Part shown: one piece after another, positions 1-6,585 of the stretch | How positions within the stretch are numbered: the first letter of the stretch is position 1 | How the letters are laid out: each line of letters starts with the position of its first letter | From: an uncultured Blautia sp. | Lineage (GTDB): Bacteria; Bacillota; Clostridia; Lachnospirales; Lachnospiraceae | Direction of reading: 5' to 3' | Length of the DNA stretch: 26,325 nucleotides | Assembly (NCBI GenBank): GCA_934394595.1 | Contig: CAKRRX010000026.1 | Span: 1-26,325, forward strand | Program-made: the position numbers and the translations under genes | Notes under the pieces: model-generated | Told to the model about the DNA's origin: nothing | The model's input: only the letters and a program-made list of their open reading frames with translations | The model's database searches: none

Positions 1-659
1 ACAGAACTGTTAGCTGCAATTGTATCAGCAAGAACTCCATCTGTATTGTTACCTGCCGCTGAAACTTTGTCTTTGTATTCTGTTAATACTGCGCCATCTG
101 CGCTCTTTTTATAAACTGCCCAGTTATCACCACATACTACTAACACAGAAAGAGCATCTTCAAGTCCATCAGTACCTTTTGAAGTAAGTTCAACACCAGC
201 TACTTTTAAGTTTTTAAAAGATCCTGCTTTTTCATCAGCAGTACCAATTTTGAAACTCTTTTTAATTGCGAATTCGCCTGCTACTGCTGTTGTTGCATCT
301 CCAACATCATAACGTGATTTTGCTAATTCTGTTGTCGCAGTAGATGCACTTGCATATGCAGATTTGAATAATGGTTTGTTATCTGTATTTTTAACAACCT
401 GTGCCGGATACAGCTTTACATCAGCATCCTCTGCATAAGAAATAGATGTTGTAGATCCCGCTTTGATTGCGGTCTTATCAATTTTCAGGAACGGTGCATT
501 ACTCTGTGCACTAATTTTACTTGTTGTTGCCTTTACAGTATTGTTACTTACAAACCAAGCATAAGTACTTGATCCCAGCGCTACAGCTGCAACCAGTACC
601 ATGGCAATAGCTGCGCCAAGCTGTTTCTTAAGTGATTTTACACTTTTTGTTTCTGTCAT
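1..659 (-). CDS. Secreted protein with SipW-type signal peptide (TasA/camelysin-like), C-terminus off the window
   Basis: The open frame starts at ATG 657-659 and runs through the left edge (219 codons visible, no stop). The ribosome binding site GGGAGGAAC lies a few bases upstream. The N-terminus is basic (MTETKSVKSLKKQ), followed by a hydrophobic stretch and the motif SSTYAWFVSNNTVKA, which matches the TYAWF signature of signal peptides cut by SipW-like signal peptidases (TasA, camelysin). The mature part is rich in Ala, Ser, Thr and Lys and poor in Cys, as expected for an exported beta-rich fibre or surface protein. It lies downstream of a membrane-anchored TasA-like protein and a PilZ protein on the same strand, separated by a long structured leader. 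By family analogy it is a matrix or surface subunit; that role is inferred. No SipW gene is visible, so it would have to lie to the left or elsewhere. Confidence 0.75.
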   Translation of the reverse strand, partial: MTETKSVKSLKKQLGAAIAMVLVAAVALGSSTYAWFVSNNTVKATTSKISAQSNAPFLKIDKTAIKAGSTTSISYAEDADVKLYPAQVVKNTDNKPLFKSAYASASTATTELAKSRYDVGDATTAVAGEFAIKKSFKIGTADEKAGSFKNLKVAGVELTSKGTDGLEDALSVLVVCGDNWAVYKKSADGAVLTEYKDKVSAAGNNTDGVLADTIAANSS

Positions 660-923
660 ATTGTTCCTCCCATTTCTTTTCCCACAGGAAAAAATATAGA
701 ATTCTTCTGCAGGGAAATGTAATGCGGCATTCCCGTTATCGGTTCATGCTCTCACCGGGCCCGGTTAAAAGAGTTTCTCCTCAAACCGTTTCTGGTGAGG
801 ATCTCAACCCATAACAGGCAGACCATGGATACATTTTGCCCTCTGAAGGTATCTCTTCTTTTCTGTAAGAATGCTCTCTTTCGAGAAAAATTTATATAAA
901 CAGCGGTTGTGGCACTGCTCATA
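660..923 (-). promoter_or_regulatory. Structured leader (candidate cis-regulatory RNA) of the SipW-type secreted protein gene
   Basis: This 264-base gap has no convincing gene. On the minus strand it folds by hand into a multi-part structure. A closing helix pairs 869-874 with 727-732 (6 bp). A long arm pairs 806-815 with 735-744 (10 bp, one mismatch), 794-799 with 751-756 (6 bp), and 784-788 with 762-766 (5 bp). A possible H-type pseudoknot pairs 849-853 with 828-832 and 837-841 with 816-820. A UCUC-GAAA-GAGA tetraloop hairpin precedes it near 874-886. A final 6-bp hairpin (677-682 with 687-692) sits just upstream of the ribosome binding site. I could not match it to the c-di-GMP-I (GEMM) consensus or another riboswitch I know. 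No clear promoter was found inside. Confidence 0.5.
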
Positions 924-1934
924 TCACTTGTTGCGTCTGGTCTCCCAGGTGATCTCTCTGTCTGAATAATAACTGTCATTAGGCGCTTCATTTCCAGCGG
1001 CGTCAATAGGTTTATTATCTGTCAGAGTATCCTTGATGTCTGTGATAAACTTCCATACCAGGCTGGTGTCATCATCATAGTCTGCATCAATATGCATACT
1101 GAACTGCACGCTGCCTCCAATAATGGAATCCACACATTCCGGGTCATCCCCTTCCATCCAAATTACAATGGTATATCGATCTACATTACCTACCAGGAAA
1201 TCCTTTTCCTCATAAGTGCACACGGTTTTATCTGATTCAAAGCTGGTACATCCCTTTTCCTCACCGCCATCTGCTGCCGGCTCTGCATATACCACTCGCT
1301 TTCCATTTCGCCACACAGCCACACGCACAGCATTCTCAGCACCTTTTGCACTGGAGTCCAGGGTGATCCGGGCAATATAGCCAAGATCCTCCTTTCCGGC
1401 ATTGCGGACATAATAGGTATAAGCCATGTAGTTCTTGCCATTATGATCTCCTTCTGCCTCATCCAGGTTGTCCGGCAGATCATCAATGGAAATATTAGTG
1501 GCATCCTGCACAGTGCTGGCTGTCAGCCTTGCTGTGGCGTCCTTGAAATCTCCAGTCTCGGAAATGCTGATCCCCTTGCGGTAAAGCTCCAGACGATTCA
1601 GGTTGATCGTGAAATTTCCCATCTTCTCCTGCATAAATGCAGTAATAAAAAGAATAGCAATCAAAAGAAGCAAGCCCAATAAAAGAAGCTGAAGCTTGTC
1701 CAGCTGCAAAAGTGCAGCTCCAATTCTTCTCCTCTTTCGATGAGGCATATACATACTTACAATATCTTCGGGATCCACATCATCCCCGTACTGGCTCAAG
1801 ATCTCTTCCAGTTCTTCAATACGGATGATCTGATCTTTTTTATTTTTTCTGTGAAAGCGCTTTCTTCGCGCCTCTTTTCCATGTTCTTCGGTATTGTCTC
1901 CAATCACAGGAGTCTTACTGCTCTTTTTCTTCAT
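924..1934 (-). CDS. Single-pass membrane protein with TasA/camelysin-like extracellular domain
   Basis: 336 residues. Residues 1-70 are highly charged and presumably cytoplasmic, with an acidic helical stretch (about 36-60) between two Lys/Arg-rich patches (23-33 and 66-70). One membrane helix spans about 81-101. The rest is acidic and presumably outside. It begins NFTINLNRLELYRKGISISETGDF and contains YMAYTYYVRNAG and SVQFSMHIDADYDDD, resembling the beta-sandwich of TasA/camelysin proteins but without a SipW-type signal. Start: ATG 1932-1934 has no good Shine-Dalgarno and lies 4 bases after the stop of the PilZ gene (TAAGAGTATG), so translation is probably coupled to PilZ. The link to the secreted TasA-like product 264 bases downstream suggests an anchor or assembly factor. 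Fold and role are inference; a generic anchored surface protein is the alternative. Confidence 0.75.
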   Translation of the reverse strand: MKKKSSKTPVIGDNTEEHGKEARRKRFHRKNKKDQIIRIEELEEILSQYGDDVDPEDIVSMYMPHRKRRRIGAALLQLDKLQLLLLGLLLLIAILFITAFMQEKMGNFTINLNRLELYRKGISISETGDFKDATARLTASTVQDATNISIDDLPDNLDEAEGDHNGKNYMAYTYYVRNAGKEDLGYIARITLDSSAKGAENAVRVAVWRNGKRVVYAEPAADGGEEKGCTSFESDKTVCTYEEKDFLVGNVDRYTIVIWMEGDDPECVDSIIGGSVQFSMHIDADYDDDTSLVWKFITDIKDTLTDNKPIDAAGNEAPNDSYYSDREITWETRRNK

Positions 1935-1938
1935 ACTC

Positions 1939-2622
1939 TTAAAGTTTATAACGTGATTTCACATAAGCTACATAATTCTGCATAGATGCACGTTCCTCTG
2001 TATCTGAAAAACGCAGCTGAATACCGGCTACAAAGCGGAACTTTCCTCCCTTTGGTACCTCACGCATCCAGCAGACCACACCTACCACTTCATGTGCCGG
2101 CACGCCACTAGATACAGTCCCGATTCTTGGCAGGGTAAAAATACAAGTCTCCCCTACTTCAAACCAGTGGTTCAGATACACAGCAAGACCTCCATTAGAA
2201 ATATCCATGGTCTCCCCGGATTCCTTATCAATCTCGCCCTCAGAATTCAATGCCCAGGTATCCTGCATATACTGTACAGGCAGGGCCACCTTCATACGGA
2301 TATCCACACGCTTGATCAGCTGTCTTTGCTCTGTCACGCGGCGTACCTTCCAGTAATGGCGGATTCCTTCCTTCACTACATCATCCACATATCCGGCTAC
2401 AATGCAGGTCTCTTCACCCTCTCCGTACTGAAACAACAGCTTCTGTTTTTCATCAGGCTCCAATGCCTTTCCTCCCACCATGGGAATGGATACCAGAAAA
2501 GCAGATTCGTCTAATGCCTTATTAAATGTACAGATCATATTAAATTTCGGTTCCTGACTGATGGGCACGTCAAATGCCAGATGCATCTTAGTTCCTTTAT
2601 TTATCTTTAGTGCTCCTGCCAT
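1939..2622 (-). CDS. PilZ-domain c-di-GMP-binding protein (YcgR-like N-terminal domain plus PilZ)
   Basis: 227 residues, cytoplasmic, no membrane segment. Residues 1-95 form a beta-rich domain like the PilZN/YcgR N-terminal domain. The PilZ domain follows with both c-di-GMP motifs intact: RxxxR at 105-109 (RVDIR) and DxSxxG at 140-145 (DISNGG). It should therefore bind c-di-GMP. YcgR-type proteins elsewhere act on flagellar motors or exopolysaccharide machinery; no flagellar gene is nearby. Start at ATG 2620-2622, with AGAGGTG upstream. Its stop is 4 bases before the start of the membrane-anchored TasA-like gene, so the two are made together. The likely job, inferred from context, is to connect intracellular c-di-GMP to the surface proteins encoded downstream. 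Confidence 0.85.
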   Translation of the reverse strand: MAGALKINKGTKMHLAFDVPISQEPKFNMICTFNKALDESAFLVSIPMVGGKALEPDEKQKLLFQYGEGEETCIVAGYVDDVVKEGIRHYWKVRRVTEQRQLIKRVDIRMKVALPVQYMQDTWALNSEGEIDKESGETMDISNGGLAVYLNHWFEVGETCIFTLPRIGTVSSGVPAHEVVGVVCWMREVPKGGKFRFVAGIQLRFSDTEERASMQNYVAYVKSRYKL

Positions 2623-2662
2623 GCTTCACCTCTGCCTACACTTATATACTTCATACCAGCAT

Positions 2663-2697
2663 AAACAGGCATTCTTTTCAACAAATAATGCCTGTTT
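2663..2697 (-). terminator. Hairpin terminator after yqfD
   Basis: An 11-bp perfect inverted repeat, AAACAGGCATT (2663-2673) and AATGCCTGTTT (2687-2697), with a 13-nt loop. It lies between the end of yqfD and the start of the PilZ gene. The tail after the stem on the minus strand is only a few Ts, so termination may be incomplete and some readthrough into the PilZ gene is possible. Confidence 0.55.
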
Positions 2698-2728
2698 TCT
2701 GTGCCTCATTATATCAGAGAATTTTGGG

Positions 2729-3940
2729 TTAGTCTATAATTTTCGTTTTATTACTGGTGTTTTGTGCCATTTTTTTGCCTGTTTTTTCCACAACTGTCAA
2801 AATTCCACTGGATACACAGTTTTTTTCATCTGTTTTAATGGATATTTGGTTGTCTGTGATCGTGATTCCATGATTCAGAAGCTCTTTTTCATATTTTTTC
2901 ATCTCCTGGATCGCCAATTCCATTGCCTGCTTCCTGGTATAATTAGCTTTTACTGTTTTCCATGGACTTCGGGTTATTTTTCCCACCGCAATGGGAAGTT
3001 TGAAATTTTCTGTCACCTTCCAGGGGAATTCCTGCACAGTTGTCTGATAATTTTCTGTCTCCGGCAGGCCTGCTCCCATGATCCAGTTTCCCAGATGGAG
3101 ATACCAGCTGCTTTTTTCGGCGCCATCTGGGATTTTTTTCTCATGAGCTAACGGGAATTCCCGATAATACGGGATTTCATGCTGAACATATACATCTGCG
3201 TCAGCAGCCACATATTCTGTACGTACCACTTCCTGGCTGTCATTTAAAATATCAATGCTGCCCAGAACCAGAATATCCCCTTTTTTGCATGTCTCTCCGA
3301 TTTTTACCTGTGGGACTCCCCTCCGGGTAACTATATTTACAATTTTCCCTTCTATATCTGCAACCAGGTCACAGGCTGTCTCCTCTTCCCTGCTTTCCTC
3401 TGGAAGCACTTCTTCCTGAATGGTAAGAAGCAGCCTGGTTCCTTCCACTTTCGCAGACACCCAGGTGATATCTAAATACTCTTTTCGGATCAGGCTGGCC
3501 ACCCTGGCACAATTTACCTGATTTTTTCGAATCCCGTGTATGACTCCCTGCTGGTCCAGAAATTCCAGGATCTCCGGTGTTGAATTCAGGACATTTCCTT
3601 CAATATGTATGTTCCAGATATGGGAAGAAAAGAAAAATAAAAGTCCTGCAAAAAGCAGGATTCCCACCAGAAAACATTTTCTTTGTCTGTATTTTTTCAC
3701 TGTAAAGGGAATTCCTTTTTTCCAGAGAATATGGATATGAACCTTTGTCTTTCTGCATACAGGCTGAAGCCTGAAAAAATCCTCCGCCAGAAGGATCCCG
3801 GTAAACATTCCCGGCTGATGATATCTGATTTTTTCCATGGAAATACCTCTGGCCCTGCACAGATTCAAAAAACGCTCCAGCTGATCCCCTGACACAGATA
3901 TTTTCACGTACCCGAAAAAAACTTTTCCCGGATTTTCCAT
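2729..3940 (-). CDS. yqfD: Sporulation protein YqfD
   Basis: 403 residues, close to the usual YqfD length. The N-terminal region (about 1-90) is a small mixed domain containing the family-typical GxxxRxxCRxRGI-like stretch (LNLCRARGISM). A membrane helix at about 89-105 (FLVGILLFAGLLFFFSS) follows. The long C-terminal part, presumably outside the membrane, contains the conserved WNIHIEGN and the VSAKVEGTRLLLTIQE segments. In Bacillus subtilis yqfD is made in the mother cell under sigma-E together with yqfC and is needed for efficient sporulation; its biochemical role is unclear. The start at 3938-3940 has GGGAGGGAGAG upstream. It follows yqfC by 68 bases, the same order as in Bacillus. The phoH-like and yqfF genes that usually follow are replaced here by a hairpin and the PilZ locus. 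Confidence 0.9.
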   Translation of the reverse strand: MENPGKVFFGYVKISVSGDQLERFLNLCRARGISMEKIRYHQPGMFTGILLAEDFFRLQPVCRKTKVHIHILWKKGIPFTVKKYRQRKCFLVGILLFAGLLFFFSSHIWNIHIEGNVLNSTPEILEFLDQQGVIHGIRKNQVNCARVASLIRKEYLDITWVSAKVEGTRLLLTIQEEVLPEESREEETACDLVADIEGKIVNIVTRRGVPQVKIGETCKKGDILVLGSIDILNDSQEVVRTEYVAADADVYVQHEIPYYREFPLAHEKKIPDGAEKSSWYLHLGNWIMGAGLPETENYQTTVQEFPWKVTENFKLPIAVGKITRSPWKTVKANYTRKQAMELAIQEMKKYEKELLNHGITITDNQISIKTDEKNCVSSGILTVVEKTGKKMAQNTSNKTKIID

Positions 3941-4008
3941 ACCTCAGTTCTCTCCCTCCCACTGCAATCTCATATAAAACAGCCGCAAGTGAACTGCTGC
4001 ATCTCCCT

Positions 4009-4305
4009 TTATCTTCGTTCCAGAAAAATACATGAGATAAAACCACGGATCTCCATTTCCATAGGATCATAGGTAAAGATTTCCAGATTTTTCCCGGTAA
4101 TGCAAATTTTTCCACAGTAGGTAAGGATTACCATTTTTTCACTGGTATAGGACAAAATACTTCTGTAATTTTCTATAACCGCATTTGTAGAGCCGGCGAT
4201 TGTGATGATGGGCTCCCTGCCAGCCAGATCCTCCGGGATCTCCATTTTGGTCAGAAGATTTTCCCGGACTTTTCGAGGCTTTTCCAGAAAAGCTTTTCCA
4301 TACAT
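4009..4305 (-). CDS. yqfC: Sporulation protein YqfC (YabP/YqfC family)
   Basis: 98 residues, typical for the family. Conserved features include the N-terminal KVRENLLTKMEIPEDL segment, then GREPIITIAGSTNAVIENYRSILSYT, and a C-terminal beta-rich stretch (MVILTYCGKICITGKNLEI) ending with a sheet-forming IRGFISCIFLE. YqfC is a mother-cell sporulation protein in Bacillus and partner of the adjacent YqfD. ATG 4303-4305 is supported by GGAGG at 4313-4317 (7-base spacing). It starts 30 bases after the DUF2284 gene, so it is in the dus-DUF2284-yqfC-yqfD series. A separate sporulation promoter could sit inside the preceding gene, but I did not identify one. Confidence 0.9.
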   Translation of the reverse strand: MYGKAFLEKPRKVRENLLTKMEIPEDLAGREPIITIAGSTNAVIENYRSILSYTSEKMVILTYCGKICITGKNLEIFTYDPMEMEIRGFISCIFLERR

Positions 4306-4335
4306 AAAGAATCCTCCAGACCCTTTATTTCCAGC

Positions 4336-4887
4336 TTATGCAGCTGGATTTCGAAAAAGCACCAGGGAAAACCACAAAATGGTATTTCCCCCAAGATTAT
4401 ATTCCATAGAATGCTTCTCTACCAGTTCATTTACTACCACTCCGTGGCTTTCCAGACAGGGATGCATTTTTTCCGGAAAACGACAGGGCTTGCCCTCCAG
4501 ATAAGCACAGTGTTCACACAGGTCACAGGACTCTGTGGAGAGGGTAAAGGTCTCAAAGCCCTCGCCCTGTAAAAAGGCTGCGACTTTTGTAGTCAGCTCT
4601 TCATGGGCATCCCGGGTAGCCAGCATTTCCGGCATATTCATTACATCGGAAACCTCTGCCACGCTGGAAAAAAAGATGCCCTTCTGGTAGCTGTGTATCC
4701 GTTCCCCGCATTCCTTCAGGCTTCCCACAGCAGGAGGACAGGCCCAGGTGGTGCCGTAACGCTCACACTCTTCTTTGCAGATGGTTCGCACCCGGTCCCG
4801 CACTTTGATTTCTTCTGTATCCAGAAGCCGATATTCATAAATGGGATACTGGGAAATAAATTCCTCAAACTTCTCTATATTTAACAT
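4336..4887 (-). CDS. DUF2284 predicted metal-binding protein
   Basis: 183 residues. The family is marked by two cysteine clusters, both present: C37, C41, C50 and C60 (including CKEEC and WACPPAVG), and C121, C124, C127, C135 and C144 in the CDLCEHCAYLEGKPC segment. The pattern suggests a bound metal or iron-sulfur cluster. Similar proteins are annotated only as predicted metal-binding, so the function is unknown. ATG 4885-4887 has AAAGGA about 5 bases upstream and begins 17 bases after the dus stop, so it is very probably co-transcribed with dus. The C-terminus (TILWFSLVLFRNPAA) is hydrophobic, which is normal for this family rather than a membrane anchor. Confidence 0.8.
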   Translation of the reverse strand: MLNIEKFEEFISQYPIYEYRLLDTEEIKVRDRVRTICKEECERYGTTWACPPAVGSLKECGERIHSYQKGIFFSSVAEVSDVMNMPEMLATRDAHEELTTKVAAFLQGEGFETFTLSTESCDLCEHCAYLEGKPCRFPEKMHPCLESHGVVVNELVEKHSMEYNLGGNTILWFSLVLFRNPAA

Positions 4888-4904
4888 AAACTTCCTTTCC
4901 TGCT

Positions 4905-5846
4905 TTACCAGATCAGATCCTGCTCTGCAAACAGATTGGATACTGCAGCCTGATATTCTGATAAGTGCTGGGATTTCTTTATCTTTTTTGCATATTTTTC
5001 ATAATTGGTAAAGCCTGCTGCCATATAACTCCACAGCTCCTTCATGCGGAAAAGTACATTGCGCTCTCCCGAAAGGAGCTGCCGATACTCTTCTTGCAGA
5101 CAGTCATGAAACTCTCTCAGAATGTCCTTTCCCGGCTGCTTTTCCTCCCGGAGGGCATTTACCATACCGGGATTGGTGATCAGACCTCTGCCGTACATGA
5201 AACGGTCTGTTTCCGGAAAACGCTGAGTAAAACGCATGTAGTCCTCTACAGAAAACAGGTTTCCGTTGTAGCAAAGCGGAATCTTTAGCCTTTCCACAGC
5301 CTTTTCATAAGCCCCAAGCCTTGGGAGGCCTCTGTACATATCCGTCTGTATCCTGGGATGGATGATCAGCTCATAAATGGGATATTTCTCATATATGGCA
5401 AGGAGATACTCCCAGTCTTCTTCGTAATGAGTACCGATCCTGGTTTTGATAGAGATCTTCATATCCAGCTTGTCAAAAATCTCATCCAAAAAAGCATCCA
5501 GTTTCAGAGGTTCCGCCAGAAATCCTGCACCCTTTCCCTTTGCTGTGACTGTACCGGAAGGACATCCAAGATTCAGATTCACTTCCTGATGTCCATATTC
5601 TTCCCTTAGAAGCTGGGCAGTGCGGATAAAATCCTCTGCACTGCAGGTCAGAATCTGAGGAACCACATACATGCCTTTATTCTCCTCTGGTGAAACCTCA
5701 CAGGTTTCCTGAAAACTTAAGTTTTTTTTGGGCTTCGCAGAGATAAACGGAGTAAAATATTTATCCATGGGATGATAAAACCGGTGATATACCCGACGGT
5801 ATACAAAATTCGTCACTCCCTCCATGGGAGCCATGTAGTCTTTCAT
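4905..5846 (-). CDS. tRNA-dihydrouridine synthase (Dus family)
   Basis: 313 residues with an FMN-binding TIM barrel. The N-terminal MAPMEGVTNFVYR matches the FMN-binding start of Dus enzymes. NLNLGCPSG holds the catalytic cysteine (C95) that protonates the uracil ring, and KISIKTRIG and IIHPRIQTDMYRG carry the conserved Lys, Arg and His residues. CYNGNLFSVEDY and MYGRGLITNPG make up the phosphate-binding end. The enzyme reduces specific uridines in the tRNA D-loop using NADPH. Which Dus subfamily and tRNA position cannot be told. ATG 5844-5846 has AAAGGAC upstream. It is first in a run with the DUF2284 gene and yqfC/yqfD. Confidence 0.9.
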   Translation of the reverse strand: MKDYMAPMEGVTNFVYRRVYHRFYHPMDKYFTPFISAKPKKNLSFQETCEVSPEENKGMYVVPQILTCSAEDFIRTAQLLREEYGHQEVNLNLGCPSGTVTAKGKGAGFLAEPLKLDAFLDEIFDKLDMKISIKTRIGTHYEEDWEYLLAIYEKYPIYELIIHPRIQTDMYRGLPRLGAYEKAVERLKIPLCYNGNLFSVEDYMRFTQRFPETDRFMYGRGLITNPGMVNALREEKQPGKDILREFHDCLQEEYRQLLSGERNVLFRMKELWSYMAAGFTNYEKYAKKIKKSQHLSEYQAAVSNLFAEQDLIW

Positions 5847-5926
5847 TTTTGTCCTTTCCTATCTGATGTATTCTTATCTGTGCAGCTTATTCATATAATC
5901 TGCGGCCTTTTCACTGCAAGAACTGA

Positions 5927-5973
5927 TTATGGCTGTACCAGACCAGAAAATCCCAAGTCTGGCACAGCCATAA
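5927..5973 (-). terminator. Long hairpin at the 3' end of mscL
   Basis: A 17-bp inverted repeat (5927-5943 with 5957-5973) and a 13-nt loop. The only imperfect position is a G-U pair in the minus-strand transcript but an A-C mismatch in the plus-strand one, which indicates that the minus-strand RNA (mscL) is the functional one. The tail has no long T run, so it may work as a 3' stabiliser as well as a terminator. Confidence 0.55.
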
Positions 5974-5985
5974 AGAGGCAGATCT

Positions 5986-6408
5986 TTATTTTGTCTCTTC
6001 TTCAAGAACCGAGGTACAGTGCGGACATCTTGTTGCATCCACAGGGATCTCACTCTTACAGAATGGGCATACCTTGGTAGTCGGTGCTGCCTCTTCCTCA
6101 GGTGCGGAAAATCTGGCAGCTGCTTTATTCAGAGTTTTCACAATGATAAAGATGATCAGTGCCATGAGCAGAAAATTGATCACTGCTGTGATAAATTTTC
6201 CATAATTCAAAGTAGCATCACCGGCAAGCTTCACGCTAAGCTGATCAAAATTGATCCCACCGAAGATTCCAAGAATCGGATTGATGATATCATCTACTAA
6301 GGATGTAACGATACCGGTAAAAGCGCCACCGATGATTACACCAACTGCCATGTCCATAACATTTCCACGGCTGATGAACTCTTTGAATTCCTCAAAAAAC
6401 TTTTTCAT
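5986..6408 (-). CDS. mscL: Large-conductance mechanosensitive channel MscL with C-terminal zinc ribbon
   Basis: 140 residues from ATG 6406-6408, chosen because GGGAGGA (6417-6423) sits 8 bases upstream and the mscL -10 box overlaps the only earlier in-frame ATG. The N-terminal amphipathic helix (MKKFFEEFKEFISRGNVMD), pore helix TM1 (AVGVIIGGAFTGIVTSLVDDIINP) and TM2 (FITAVINFLLMALIIFIIVKTL) are standard for MscL, which opens under membrane tension to release solutes during hypo-osmotic shock. In place of the usual short cytoplasmic helix bundle, the C-terminus ends with a zinc-ribbon-like motif with cysteines 114, 117, 128 and 131 (CPFC and CPHC). I recall similar tails in other clostridial MscL proteins. 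The gene is single and divergent from the aminotransferase. Confidence 0.93.
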   Translation of the reverse strand: MKKFFEEFKEFISRGNVMDMAVGVIIGGAFTGIVTSLVDDIINPILGIFGGINFDQLSVKLAGDATLNYGKFITAVINFLLMALIIFIIVKTLNKAAARFSAPEEEAAPTTKVCPFCKSEIPVDATRCPHCTSVLEEETK

Positions 6409-6440
6409 TTTCCATTTCCTCCCTTGGTTTGATATAGCCA

Positions 6441-6469
6441 ATTATACACGTTTCTCTTTTTTTAGACAA
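6441..6469 (-). promoter_or_regulatory. Sigma-A promoter of mscL
   Basis: On the minus strand, -35 TTGTCT (6464-6469), 17-base spacer, and -10 TATAAT (6441-6446). Predicted start near 6434, giving a leader of about 25 bases with the ribosome binding site. Confidence 0.75.
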
Positions 6470-6495
6470 TGCTATATTTTAAATTTGATTTTATC

Positions 6496-6525
6496 TTGCA
6501 CTGTACTGTAGTACTGTGATAAAAT
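6496..6525 (+). promoter_or_regulatory. Extended -10 promoter of the aminotransferase gene, with ACTGT repeats
   Basis: TAAAAT at 6520-6525 preceded by TG at 6517-6518 (extended -10), with a weak -35 TTGCAC at 6496-6501. The spacer holds three ACTGT copies (6500-6504, 6505-6509, 6513-6517), which may be an operator. Confidence 0.55.
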
Positions 6526-6537
6526 AAGCAGGATTTC

Positions 6538-6562
6538 AGCACAAACCAATTGTGCTATTTTT
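6538..6562 (+). other. Terminator-like hairpin in the 5' leader of the aminotransferase gene
   Basis: AGCACAA (6538-6544) and TTGTGCT (6550-6556) form a 7-bp stem with a 5-nt loop, followed by ATTTTTT. It begins only a few bases after the predicted transcription start and ends about 24 bases before the start codon. It has the shape of an intrinsic terminator, but the stem is short, so it could be an attenuator or a 5' stabilising hairpin. Confidence 0.5.
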
Positions 6563-6585
6563 TAAAGAAAGAAGGCATACAGACG

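Noticed and set aside
660..923. A c-di-GMP-I (GEMM) riboswitch in the leader.
   Set aside because: The conserved GEMM core could not be found; only a short GGGCAAA stretch is shared, so no riboswitch class was assigned.
3600..4115. A 171-codon minus-strand frame overlapping yqfC and yqfD.
   Set aside because: Different frame from two well-recognised genes; aromatic-rich with no motif.
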